NCBI GenBank assembly: GCA_947630155.1
Contig: CANRGM010000037.1
Span: 1-10,384 of the forward strand
Origin: an uncultured Clostridia bacterium
GTDB taxonomy: Bacteria > Bacillota > Clostridia > TANB77 > CAG-508
DNA length: 10,384 nucleotides
Direction: 5' to 3'
Both the position numbers and the translations under genes were made by a program. Of this stretch, positions 1 to 6,370 are shown in pieces; positions within the stretch are counted from its first letter, which is position 1; each line of letters starts with the position of its first letter. The notes beneath the pieces are model-generated. The model saw only the letters and a program-made list of their open reading frames with translations, had not been told where the DNA came from and made no database searches.

Positions 1-68
1 TAAACAAAAAAAGTTAGTTCTAAAACAACCACATCACGAATATACTATACAATAAAGAGGTGAGAACT

Positions 69-584
69 ATGTATATACTGAAACTAATTCTATTAATGGT
101 TATATTTTGTACAAGCACAATTATAGGTATATTAATTTCTAAAAAATATTCTAATAGAGTCAAAATATTAAAAGATCTAAGAGAAGCACTAAATATATTT
201 GAAGTTAAAATCAATTTTTCTTTTGAAACAATCCCAGAAATTTTTAAAGAGATATCAGAAAAGGTAAAAAATGAAGCAGGAAAAATATTTTCAGATACAG
301 TAATCAACATAAAAAATAAAAATATGTTAGCAGGTGAAGCATGGGAACAAGCTGTGGAGGCTAATGGAGAAGGTCTAAAACAGGAAGATATAAATTGTTT
401 AAAATCTTTAGGAAAATTACTGGGAAAAACAGATGTAGATGGACAAGTAAGTCAGATAAGATTGGTAAGTGTTTTTCTTGAAAAGCAGATTAATCAAGCT
501 ACTGAAGATAGAAGTAAAAATGAGAAAATGTATCGAAAATTAGGTGCAATAGTTGGATTAATAATTGTAATTGTTCTTATATAA
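69..584 (+). CDS. spoIIIAB: Stage III sporulation protein AB
   Basis: SpoIIIAB is a membrane component of the mother-cell SpoIIIA channel and is distantly related to GspF-type secretion platform proteins (family knowledge). The protein has an N-terminal hydrophobic segment (about residues 3-20), a charged, mostly helical middle with 'LGKLLGKTDVDGQ' at about residues 113-125, and a C-terminal membrane segment (about 158-171). I chose ATG at 69 because AGAGGTGA at 56-63 is correctly spaced for it. A GTG at 60 would lie inside that ribosome site. From 69 the protein is 171 aa, the same length as B. subtilis SpoIIIAB. The assignment rests on order as well as sequence, since spoIIIAC follows 53 bases later. 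The TAA at bases 1-3 could be the stop of spoIIIAA, but too little is present to tell. Confidence 0.92.
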   Translation: MYILKLILLMVIFCTSTIIGILISKKYSNRVKILKDLREALNIFEVKINFSFETIPEIFKEISEKVKNEAGKIFSDTVINIKNKNMLAGEAWEQAVEANGEGLKQEDINCLKSLGKLLGKTDVDGQVSQIRLVSVFLEKQINQATEDRSKNEKMYRKLGAIVGLIIVIVLI

Positions 585-637
585 AAGGCATAAAAATTAA
601 ATAATATATGAATAAGAGCGAAAGGATTGATATACAT

Positions 638-832
638 ATGGATATAGATTTGTTATTTAAGATAGCTGGAGTAGGAATTTTAGTTGCAGTATTACATCAA
701 GTTTTAGTAAAAGCTGGACGCGAAGATCAAGCTATGATGACTACTTTAGCAGGATTAGTAATAGTGTTAACTATGGTTATAAAAGAGATTAGCACATTGT
801 TTAATACTGTGAAAACTATGTTCAATTTATAA
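638..832 (+). CDS. spoIIIAC: Stage III sporulation protein AC
   Basis: This is a small membrane subunit of the SpoIIIA complex, paralogous to the N-terminal part of SpoIIIAD. From ATG 638 the protein is 64 aa (B. subtilis about 68) and begins 'MDIDLLFKIAGVGILVAVLH', which closely follows the family start. It has two hydrophobic segments, about residues 5-23 and 33-52. An in-frame ATG at 608 would add ten hydrophilic residues, but it lacks a ribosome site, whereas AAAGGA at 621-626 serves 638. The gene lies 53 bases after spoIIIAB and 41 bases before spoIIIAD, in one apparent transcription unit. Confidence 0.92.
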   Translation: MDIDLLFKIAGVGILVAVLHQVLVKAGREDQAMMTTLAGLVIVLTMVIKEISTLFNTVKTMFNL

Positions 833-873
833 ATCTATTTTTGGAATGAGGGCAAGAAAGGAATGATATAAAA

Positions 874-1260
874 ATGGATATCATAAAAATAGTTGGAATA
901 GGTTTGATTTCACTAGTAATAATTATCATAGTAAAACAGTACAAGCCTGAATTTGCAGTCTATGTATCATTAGCAGCCAGTATTTTAATTTTAATGTTAG
1001 TGTTTGATAAATTGTTTGATGTTATAAATTTATTAAGTAATTTGGCAAATAAGACGGCTATTAATACTAAATTTATTGCATTACTTATTAAAATAACAGG
1101 AATAGCAATTTTGACTGAATTTGCGGTAAGTATATGCAAAGATTGTGGTGAAAGTGCTATTGCTAATAAAATGGATATAGGAGGAAAAATAATGATTGTT
1201 GCTGTGTCTGTACCTATTATTTCAAGTTTACTTGAGACTGTTATTAAGGTTCTACCATGA
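874..1260 (+). CDS. spoIIIAD: Stage III sporulation protein AD
   Basis: SpoIIIAD is a polytopic subunit of the mother-cell SpoIIIA channel complex. The protein is 128 aa (B. subtilis 133) with hydrophobic stretches at about residues 4-20, 28-45, 65-85 and 105-125. The family segment around 'CKDCGESAIANK' (about residues 89-100) matches the CRDAGEGAIAGK-type motif of other SpoIIIAD proteins and makes this a firm call. A GAAAGGAA site at 855-862 precedes ATG 874. Its TGA stop is followed with no gap by a palindromic repeat that separates it from spoIIIAE. This gap is unusual only for that insertion. Confidence 0.94.
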   Translation: MDIIKIVGIGLISLVIIIIVKQYKPEFAVYVSLAASILILMLVFDKLFDVINLLSNLANKTAINTKFIALLIKITGIAILTEFAVSICKDCGESAIANKMDIGGKIMIVAVSVPIISSLLETVIKVLP

Positions 1261-1327
1261 TTGCACAATTGGGGACGCGTCCCAAGTTGCGCAAAATGCA
1301 CAATAGGGACGCGTCCTCAATTGTGCA
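1261..1327. repeat. Tandem pair of REP-like palindromes with ACGCGT core
   Basis: Two imperfect palindromes lie back to back. Copy 1 (1261-1294) has arms starting TTGCACAA and ending TTGCGCAA around GGGGACGCGTCCC. Copy 2 (1297-1327) has TGCACAA/TTGTGCA arms around AGGGACGCGTCCT with a one-base offset. Both centre on ACGCGT and are much richer in G+C than the genes beside them. They fill almost the whole spoIIIAD-spoIIIAE gap and end just before the AAAAAGGTG ribosome site of spoIIIAE. Palindromes of this kind with GGGACG cores are scattered through many Firmicutes genomes and are thought to be REP-like elements moved by Y1 (RAYT-type) transposases; that link is inference here. In RNA they would form hairpins inside the spoIIIA message. 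Confidence 0.85.
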
Positions 1328-1341
1328 AAAAGGTGAAAATA

Positions 1342-2535
1342 ATGAAAAAAATCTTAAAAATTATAATTTTAATTGAGCTCGTGATATTTATAAACCCAAT
1401 CAATAACATAAACTATATAGGCACTACATCTATTGCCACAAATGAAACCAATACAAATAATACAAACGACATAATCAATACCCAAAAAGAAAATCTAAAC
1501 ATACCTGATTTTATCAAAGAAGCGGAAAAATACACAAAAGAATCCATGCCAGACATAGATTTAAACAATCTATTATCAAGTGCCATAACAGGAGATATTG
1601 ATAATGTAGGGCTGATGCGTTTACTATGGAGTTTACTAGGCAAAGAAGTTATGAATTCAGCAACAATTCTAGGCAGTATAATTGTTATTATTGTTGTACA
1701 TGGAATATTAAAAAGCATAACTGATGGACTTGAAAACAAAAGTGTAACACAGGTTGCATATTATATACAATACATATTGATAGCAGCATTGGTAATGACA
1801 AATTTTTCAGAAATAATTTCAATGATAAAAGAATCTATACAAAATTTAGTATCATTTATTAATCTATTAATTCCAATACTAATAACACTAATGATATCAA
1901 CAGGAAGCATAGTGTCGGCCGGAATTTTTGAGCCAATCATATTGTTTATGATTACTTTTATAGGTAATTTAATTGTTAATGTAGTTATCCCAATAGCTCT
2001 TGTATCAACTGCACTAGGAATTATTTCACAAATATCTGATAGAGTTCAAATTGACAAATTATCCAAGTTTTTTAAATCAGGTACTATATGGGTTTTAGGA
2101 GTTGTACTAACCCTGTTTGTTGGAATAAGTTCGCTAGAAGGAAGTTTAAGTGGAAGCATTGATGCTGTTACTGCTAAAACAACAAAAGCTGCAGTATCTA
2201 ATTTCATTCCTGTTGTAGGAAAAATTCTAGGTGATGCAGTTGATACTGTTATGGGATGTAGTGTTATTTTAAAAAATGCTCTAGGAATTGTTGGGGTAAT
2301 AATTATAATTGGAATTTGTATAGTTCCTATCTTAAAATTAGTAATATTAATGGGAACTTATTATTTGGGAGCAGCACTTTGTCAGCCAATTGCTGATGTA
2401 AAAATAATTAAATTATTAAGTAATATGGGTGATACTTTTAAACTATTATTAGCCATATTATGTGCTGTTTCTGTCATGTTGATTATTGGAGTAACTATTA
2501 TTGTCAAAATTTCTAATAGTGGTGCGATGGTATAA
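1342..2535 (+). CDS. spoIIIAE: Stage III sporulation protein AE
   Basis: SpoIIIAE is the large polytopic membrane subunit of the mother-cell channel, required for late forespore gene expression. From ATG 1342 the protein is 397 aa (B. subtilis 399). It starts with a basic/hydrophobic signal-like segment (residues 1-20), then an Asn/Thr-rich stretch exposed outside the membrane. Many hydrophobic helices follow from about residue 110 to the end, including 'GSIIVIIVVHGILKS', 'PVVGKILGDAVDTVMGCS' and the terminal 'MLIIGVTIIVKISNSGAMV'. The open frame reaches back to 1261, but that extension is only the translated palindromic repeat and has no ribosome site. AAAAAGGTG (1327-1335) fixes the start at 1342. 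It is followed after 26 bases by spoIIIAF. Confidence 0.94.
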   Translation: MKKILKIIILIELVIFINPINNINYIGTTSIATNETNTNNTNDIINTQKENLNIPDFIKEAEKYTKESMPDIDLNNLLSSAITGDIDNVGLMRLLWSLLGKEVMNSATILGSIIVIIVVHGILKSITDGLENKSVTQVAYYIQYILIAALVMTNFSEIISMIKESIQNLVSFINLLIPILITLMISTGSIVSAGIFEPIILFMITFIGNLIVNVVIPIALVSTALGIISQISDRVQIDKLSKFFKSGTIWVLGVVLTLFVGISSLEGSLSGSIDAVTAKTTKAAVSNFIPVVGKILGDAVDTVMGCSVILKNALGIVGVIIIIGICIVPILKLVILMGTYYLGAALCQPIADVKIIKLLSNMGDTFKLLLAILCAVSVMLIIGVTIIVKISNSGAMV

Positions 2536-2561
2536 AGCGCTAAAAAAGAGGTGATTTTACA

Positions 2562-3182
2562 TTGAACTTTATCAGCGGTTGGGCACAGGGAATTATAGTT
2601 GCAGTTATAATAGCTACTATAATTGAAATGTTACTACCAAGTAACGGAAATGGAAAGTATGTAAAAATTGTTGTGGGAGTATTTGTATTGTTTAGTATTA
2701 TCTCACCAATTATAAGTAAATTCAAAGGTAGTGGAAATAGTAGTTCAATTGATTTTGACTCATATATAAAAGAGTCAACAGATAGCACTACTCAAGTATC
2801 TAGCTTAAGTTTAGATAATGATAACGCAATAAGACAAATGTATGAAGAAAATTTGAAGATTGATATTAAATCTAAATTAAGTCAAAAGGGATATGTGGTA
2901 GGTGAAGTCAATTTAGGTATTTCAAATGATGATGAGTATACACTAAACAAAATAGAAGTTAGAATTACTGGTAAAAATGATGAAACAGCACAGGAGGGGA
3001 ATGTACAAAATACCACTACAATTGTGGAAAATATAGAAAATATAAAAGTTAGTTTAGGGGGTAGTAGTAAGGATGAAAAACAAGAGGAGACATCTGTTAT
3101 AAGCGAAACTGAAAAAAGTAGATTGAAAGAGTATCTAAGCAGTGTGTATGAAGTTAAGGAAAATAATATTCTAGTTAACTAG
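2562..3182 (+). CDS. spoIIIAF: Stage III sporulation protein AF (TTG start)
   Basis: SpoIIIAF is a bitopic-type membrane protein of the SpoIIIA complex whose soluble part has a ring-building fold related to SpoIIIAG and SpoIIIAH. The protein is 206 aa, matching the usual length. Two N-terminal membrane helices (about residues 8-25 and 35-52) enclose the family motif 'EMLLPSNGNGKYVKIVVG' (about 22-39). A polar extracytoplasmic domain then runs to the end, with the ring-building-like region at about 85-150 and a Glu/Ser-rich insert. The start is TTG at 2562, served by AAAAGAGGTGA at 2544-2554. The upstream GTG at 2551 runs into a stop after four codons, and there is no suitable ATG. spoIIIAG begins 24 bases after the stop. 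Confidence 0.92.
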   Translation: MNFISGWAQGIIVAVIIATIIEMLLPSNGNGKYVKIVVGVFVLFSIISPIISKFKGSGNSSSIDFDSYIKESTDSTTQVSSLSLDNDNAIRQMYEENLKIDIKSKLSQKGYVVGEVNLGISNDDEYTLNKIEVRITGKNDETAQEGNVQNTTTIVENIENIKVSLGGSSKDEKQEETSVISETEKSRLKEYLSSVYEVKENNILVN

Positions 3183-3206
3183 TTTTTTTGAAAGGAGGTA
3201 CTTTAA

Positions 3207-3813
3207 GTGAAAAATCTAAAAGATAAGTTTTTAGAAAAAGTTGAAAATAACGGAAACAAAAAAACTATAGAAAATTTAGTGGTTTTTGTAATAATCCTTA
3301 TAGCTACAATAATATTTATTAATTATATATGGAATGGAGATAAAACTAATGAAACTAAAAAAGAAAAAACACAGGTTTTAGCAGAAACAGAAGTAGCTAA
3401 TTCTGATAATATGTCTAGTGACAATGGTTTGGAAAAACAACTTGAGAAAATTTTAAAAAATTTAGAAGGAGTTGAAGATGCGCAAGTATTAATAACATAT
3501 GAAGAAACAAGTAAAGTGATACCCATGTATAACGAAGATAGTCAGCAAAGTGTAACACAAGAAGAAGACAATCAAGGCCGGTGTAAGAACAATAAATGAA
3601 AATTCTAGTAAAAAGGAGGTCGTTTATGAGGAAAACAATGGAGAAAGAAGTGTTGTTACAAGTAGTGTTATCACGCCAGAAATAAAAGGTGCTGTAATTT
3701 TGGCAAAAGGAACAAATAATGGAGCAGTAAAAAGTAATATTATACAAGCTGTAGAGGCTGCAACAGGCTTACCTACACATAAAATCCAAGTTTTTGAGAT
3801 GAAAGGGGAATAA
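3207..3813 (+). pseudogene. spoIIIAG: Stage III sporulation protein AG, interrupted by a +1 frameshift
   Basis: SpoIIIAG forms a large ring in the intermembrane space of the SpoIIIA channel. Translation starts at GTG 3207 after AAAGGAGG (3191-3198). It shows a cytoplasmic stub, one membrane helix (residues 24-42), a polar linker and the start of the ring-building domain ('LEKILKNLEGVEDAQVLITYEE'-type region, about residues 73-95). This frame ends at TGA 3597-3599 (130 aa). The rest of the protein continues in the next frame from about 3580 to TAA 3811-3813, including 'TPEIKGAVILAKG', 'IIQAVEAATGLPTHKIQVFE' and 'MKGE'. Reading the GGCCGG at 3576-3581 with one C fewer gives an unbroken protein of about 201 aa with the expected 'QGGVRTINE' junction. 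So either there is a one-base insertion in the genome or an error in the sequence. If real, the protein loses most of its ring-building domain. Confidence 0.9.
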
Positions 3814-3815
3814 AC

Positions 3816-4493
3816 ATGAAAATTTTAAAAAGAAATCAAATTATTATTTCGGTATTAGCTTTAATGTTAATAACTGTGGGGTATATGAGTTATACTTCAA
3901 ATATTAATAATAGTATTGAAACAGGAGTATTGATGGATGCAGAAACTATGGCAGATATTGGGGATGCGAGATTAGTAAATAGCAGTAATGTATCTGAGGA
4001 TGGGGAAAATGGTAATTCGGGGATTGTGCCAAATTCTTCTGATAATGAGAATAATGAAAATGCTAGTTCAATTACAGATACTGAAAATAATAAGGAAAGC
4101 TCTGTAAAAACTGATGAAAGTGCTACAACATCTGCTACTGATTATGGAACAGATTATTTTGTTGCATCAAAATTAGAGAGAGATAAGATGTATTCTCAAA
4201 TGTTGGAAACTTATAAAGGTTTAGCAGAGAATAGTGCAGTTTCTGCTGAACAGAAGAATATTTCAACACAGGAGATTACAAATATAAATAATGAGAAAAA
4301 TTCTATTATGATTGCAGAAAATTTAATAAAAAATTTAGGATATGAGGATGTAGTTATTTTTGTAAATGATAATAGTACTAGTGTGGTAATTAAGGCTGAG
4401 AAGTTGGAAGATGCTGATATTGCCCAGATTCAAAATATTGTTTGTAGAGAGATTGGCGTTGAGGCAGATGCTATTCATATTAGTTTAAAATAG
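3816..4493 (+). CDS. spoIIIAH: Stage III sporulation protein AH
   Basis: SpoIIIAH is the mother-cell partner of forespore SpoIIQ; together they form the channel ring across the intermembrane space. The protein is 225 aa (B. subtilis 218). It has a single N-terminal membrane helix (about residues 8-26), then a long Asn/Ser/Glu/Thr-rich linker (about 30-110). The C-terminal YscJ/FliF-like ring-building domain covers about residues 115-225, ending 'VEADAIHISLK'. The start codon lies two bases after the spoIIIAG stop, with GAAAGGGG at 3801-3808 as ribosome site, so the two genes are tightly coupled. The linker is longer and more polar than average, which is common in clostridial homologues. It is the last gene of the operon here; I see no clear terminator hairpin after it. 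Confidence 0.92.
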   Translation: MKILKRNQIIISVLALMLITVGYMSYTSNINNSIETGVLMDAETMADIGDARLVNSSNVSEDGENGNSGIVPNSSDNENNENASSITDTENNKESSVKTDESATTSATDYGTDYFVASKLERDKMYSQMLETYKGLAENSAVSAEQKNISTQEITNINNEKNSIMIAENLIKNLGYEDVVIFVNDNSTSVVIKAEKLEDADIAQIQNIVCREIGVEADAIHISLK

Positions 4494-4512
4494 CTCTTTT
4501 CTTCTAGTGAGA

Positions 4513-4541
4513 TTGAAACTTAAATAACAAAATGATATAAT
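4513..4541 (+). promoter_or_regulatory. Sigma-A-type promoter for the cinA-like gene
   Basis: TTGAAA (4513-4518), a 17-base spacer, then TATAAT (4536-4541), with TGA directly in front of the -10 (extended -10). This would start a transcript near 4548, about 45 bases before the gene at 4594, and separates it from the sporulation operon. Confidence 0.75.
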
Positions 4542-4593
4542 TCAAAAAGAATTTTTAAATAGATATATTTCATTAAGAAAAGAGGAGTAATTT

Positions 4594-5076
4594 ATGGGAA
4601 ACGAAATAAATAAATGGAACAAAATTGTTACCAAGCTTATTGATCAAAATTTAACAATTGCAACAATGGAAAGTTGTACTGGAGGAGAAATTGCAAGTGA
4701 AATAACCAATATTTCAGGTGCATCATCAGTATTAAAGGAAAGTTATGTTACTTATTGCAATGAAGCTAAAATAAAGCAAGGGGTTCCAGCAGACATTATT
4801 GAGAAGTATACTGTATATAGTCAAGAAGTGGCAATTGAGATGGCAAAAGCTGTAAAGAGACAAGCAAATTCTGATATTGGAGTAGGAGTAACTGGACAAC
4901 TAGGAAGAATAGATCCAAATAATCCGTTTGATAAGCTTAATTATGTATGGTATGCAATAATCAATCAAAATGAAGAGCTTGAAGTAAGACAAATAAGTGT
5001 ACCAAATGTTGAAAGAAAAGAACAAAAAGATATAATTGCTGATGCTGTAGCAACATCAATACTTTTGTTAATATAA
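4594..5076 (+). CDS. CinA C-terminal-domain protein, probable nicotinamide-nucleotide amidase
   Basis: Stand-alone CinA C-terminal domain proteins (PncC type) hydrolyse nicotinamide mononucleotide to nicotinic acid mononucleotide and ammonia in pyridine-nucleotide salvage. At 160 aa it is the usual single-domain length. The catalytic motif ESCTGG is at residues 26-31 (Ser27 the expected nucleophile), followed by 'YVTYCNEAK' with Tyr54 and Lys59 in the expected places. The second signature, usually GIAGPGGG, reads 'GVTGQLGRIDPNN' (about 98-110), so the loop is altered while the rest fits; substrate use could therefore differ. AGAGGAG upstream of ATG 4594 is a good ribosome site. The N-terminal CinA (MoCF-like) domain is absent. 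The family call is firm; the exact activity is inferred. Confidence 0.88.
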   Translation: MGNEINKWNKIVTKLIDQNLTIATMESCTGGEIASEITNISGASSVLKESYVTYCNEAKIKQGVPADIIEKYTVYSQEVAIEMAKAVKRQANSDIGVGVTGQLGRIDPNNPFDKLNYVWYAIINQNEELEVRQISVPNVERKEQKDIIADAVATSILLLI

Positions 5077-5096
5077 TAGTAGTGTAGGAGATTTTT

Positions 5097-5125
5097 TTGA
5101 CAAGTTTTAACAGATATGTTATAAT
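5097..5125 (+). promoter_or_regulatory. Consensus sigma-A promoter for the glucosaminidase-like gene
   Basis: TTGACA (5097-5102), exactly 17 bases, TATAAT (5120-5125), with TG at 5117-5118 giving an extended -10. Both hexamers match the consensus perfectly, so strong vegetative expression of the gene at 5161 is expected. The leader would be about 30 bases. Confidence 0.87.
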
Positions 5126-5160
5126 AATACTGTTGTAAAAAAAGAAAAGGGATGTGAAAA

Positions 5161-6012
5161 ATGAAAAACAATAGAATAATATCAATTATAATGATTACAA
5201 TAATACTTTTATTAATAATTACATCAATAGGAATTTTATCAAATACAATTAGGTTAGAGACAATAAAAAAAGCTAATATGTATGAAATAGCAAAAAGTGC
5301 CGATAGTTTGAATAGTAATATTGAAGAGAGTACTGATGTGAGCAATGAAAATATTGCAGATGGTAATGAAGAACAAATATCAGATGCTACAAATATTCAA
5401 GAATTAAGAACAGAAACAATTAACAATGATAGTAATATATCTAGTCGTTCAGAAGTTGATAGACAACAAGTAGTACAAGATCAACAAGATACAAATTCAG
5501 AGGTGACTTTGGTTGAAATTCAAGATATACAACCAGAAGAAGCTGTACAATATACAAAATTAGAAGATGTAAAGATAAGTCTTGATATGGATGTATCTAA
5601 AACAACGGGATTATCTAAAGAAGATTTCGTTTCATTAGTGCAAAATATGAGATATGATAAGACAGGTATTTTAGAAAAGAATGCTGGATGGATTTGGGAA
5701 TGTTGCCAAACATATAGTGTAAATGAGATATTTGTACTTGGTATTTGTGGTATAGAATCAGCATGGTGTTCTGCTTCTCAACATCAAAGTACACATAATT
5801 ATTCAAGTTTGATGAAGGGTGGAAAATTGATACAATATGCATCTGATGAGGCAGGTTTTGAGGCAATGATAAAATTGTTGGGACAGAAGTATTTAACACC
5901 AGGGGCTAGTTTATATCATGGAGCAACAATTGCTGGTGTGGGAAGATGTTATTGTAATGCTACAACTTGGCCAAAGAAAGTTTATACTTGTATGCAACAG
6001 GTATTTCAATAG
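5161..6012 (+). CDS. Membrane-anchored glucosaminidase/lysozyme-like protein
   Basis: Probably a cell-surface peptidoglycan hydrolase. The 283 aa protein has one N-terminal membrane helix (about residues 6-27) without a clear cleavage site. A Ser/Asn/Glu/Gln-rich linker follows (about 30-140), then a compact C-terminal domain (about 145-283). In that domain 'GICGIESAW' places a candidate catalytic Glu at 199. 'NYSSLMKG', 'YASDEAGFEAMIKLLG', 'YHGATIAGVGRCYC' and 'TWPKKVYTCMQQ' follow the order seen in glucosaminidase/GH73-like domains. Seven cysteines lie in this domain (CC, C, C, CxC, C), unusual for the family and suggesting disulfides or metal binding. AAAAGGGATG precedes ATG 5161. The fold assignment is from motif pattern only; the substrate bond cut is not known. 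Confidence 0.75.
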   Translation: MKNNRIISIIMITIILLLIITSIGILSNTIRLETIKKANMYEIAKSADSLNSNIEESTDVSNENIADGNEEQISDATNIQELRTETINNDSNISSRSEVDRQQVVQDQQDTNSEVTLVEIQDIQPEEAVQYTKLEDVKISLDMDVSKTTGLSKEDFVSLVQNMRYDKTGILEKNAGWIWECCQTYSVNEIFVLGICGIESAWCSASQHQSTHNYSSLMKGGKLIQYASDEAGFEAMIKLLGQKYLTPGASLYHGATIAGVGRCYCNATTWPKKVYTCMQQVFQ

Positions 6013-6016
6013 AAAT

Positions 6017-6060
6017 AAAAAAATTGGGGTTTTGGGGGAGATGAAACTTCAATTTTTTTT
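6017..6060 (+). terminator. Weak candidate terminator after the glucosaminidase-like gene
   Basis: AAAAAAATTG (6017-6026) can pair with CAATTTTTTT (6050-6059), followed by a further T and T-rich DNA. The stem is almost wholly A-T with one G-C pair and a 24-base loop, so it is a poor intrinsic terminator. Its place four bases after the stop codon is its main support. Confidence 0.35.
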
Positions 6061-6062
6061 TA

Positions 6063-6096
6063 CTTTTTGGCTTTTTGGCTTTTTTTGGTTTCTTTT
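6063..6096 (+). repeat. T-rich tandem repeat of CTTTTTGG
   Basis: CTTTTTGG occurs twice in a row, then a copy lengthened to CTTTTTTTGG, then TTTCTTTT. This low-complexity tract leads straight into the left flank of hairpin element 1. No function is evident; slippage during replication could explain it. Confidence 0.6.
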
Positions 6097-6370
6097 GCAG
6101 GGGGTCGCCAAAGATTCACACAATAAGTAGGTTGGCGTAGATATATATTATTTTGAAAATGCTTCCCAACAGCGCACAGAGAGTAATAATTCCTGAATAT
6201 GAGACGCGTTTGGGGTTGTGGTGTGAGTGGGTGTGGAGTTGTTATTGGGGGGTGTGGTGGTCTGGGGAATTATAACTCTCTGTAGCTAGCCGGTCCCCAC
6301 TTAAGCCGCATTTTCAAAATAATATATATCTACGCCAACCTACTTATTGTGTGAATCTTTGGCTACTCTA
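6093..6370. repeat. Long hairpin element 1 (56-bp perfect inverted repeat with conserved flanks)
   Basis: Together with the flanking sequence at 6371-6443, this explains the gene-free stretch before pfkA. The arms 6107-6162 and 6308-6363 are perfect reverse complements over 56 bases, enclosing 145 bases. Inside, 6177-6193 and 6266-6282 pair again at 16 of 17 positions. The remaining loop (about 6205-6265) is very rich in G and T and almost free of C. The element is bounded by TTTTGCAGGGGGTC (6093-6106) and CTACTCTA (6363-6370). The same flanks at the same spacing surround a second hairpin at 7676-7855 whose arms differ in sequence. No open frame, no target duplication and no transposase is visible. 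It may be a non-autonomous mobile element or a structured RNA; I do not recognise the family. Confidence 0.9.

Noticed and set aside
608..637. Earlier ATG start for spoIIIAC
   Set aside because: No ribosome site, and the added residues do not match the family; ATG 638 gives the standard N-terminus.
960..1301. Minus-strand open frames opposite spoIIIA genes, cinA and pfkA
   Set aside because: They lie wholly over well-supported + strand genes, show no recognisable domain, and fit chance shadows in A+T-rich DNA.
1261..1341. N-terminal extension of spoIIIAE to TTG 1261
   Set aside because: The extra 27 codons are only translated palindromic repeat and lack a ribosome site; ATG 1342 has one and gives the family length.
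3576..3599. Programmed +1 frameshift in spoIIIAG
   Set aside because: No slippery codon next to a stop and no upstream stimulatory ribosome site as in prfB; a one-base insertion or sequencing error explains it more simply.
4494..4512. Terminator directly after spoIIIAH
   Set aside because: There is a T-rich stretch but no stable stem before it.
5918..6130. 70-codon + strand frame overlapping the end of the glucosaminidase-like gene and the T-rich tract
   Set aside because: Its start lies inside the other gene and its second half is translated low-complexity DNA and hairpin element flank; no ribosome site.
6107..6363. Phase-variable invertible promoter switch
   Set aside because: No promoter can be seen in the G/T-rich loop, no recombinase is nearby, and the second copy has an even shorter loop; kept only as an outside possibility.
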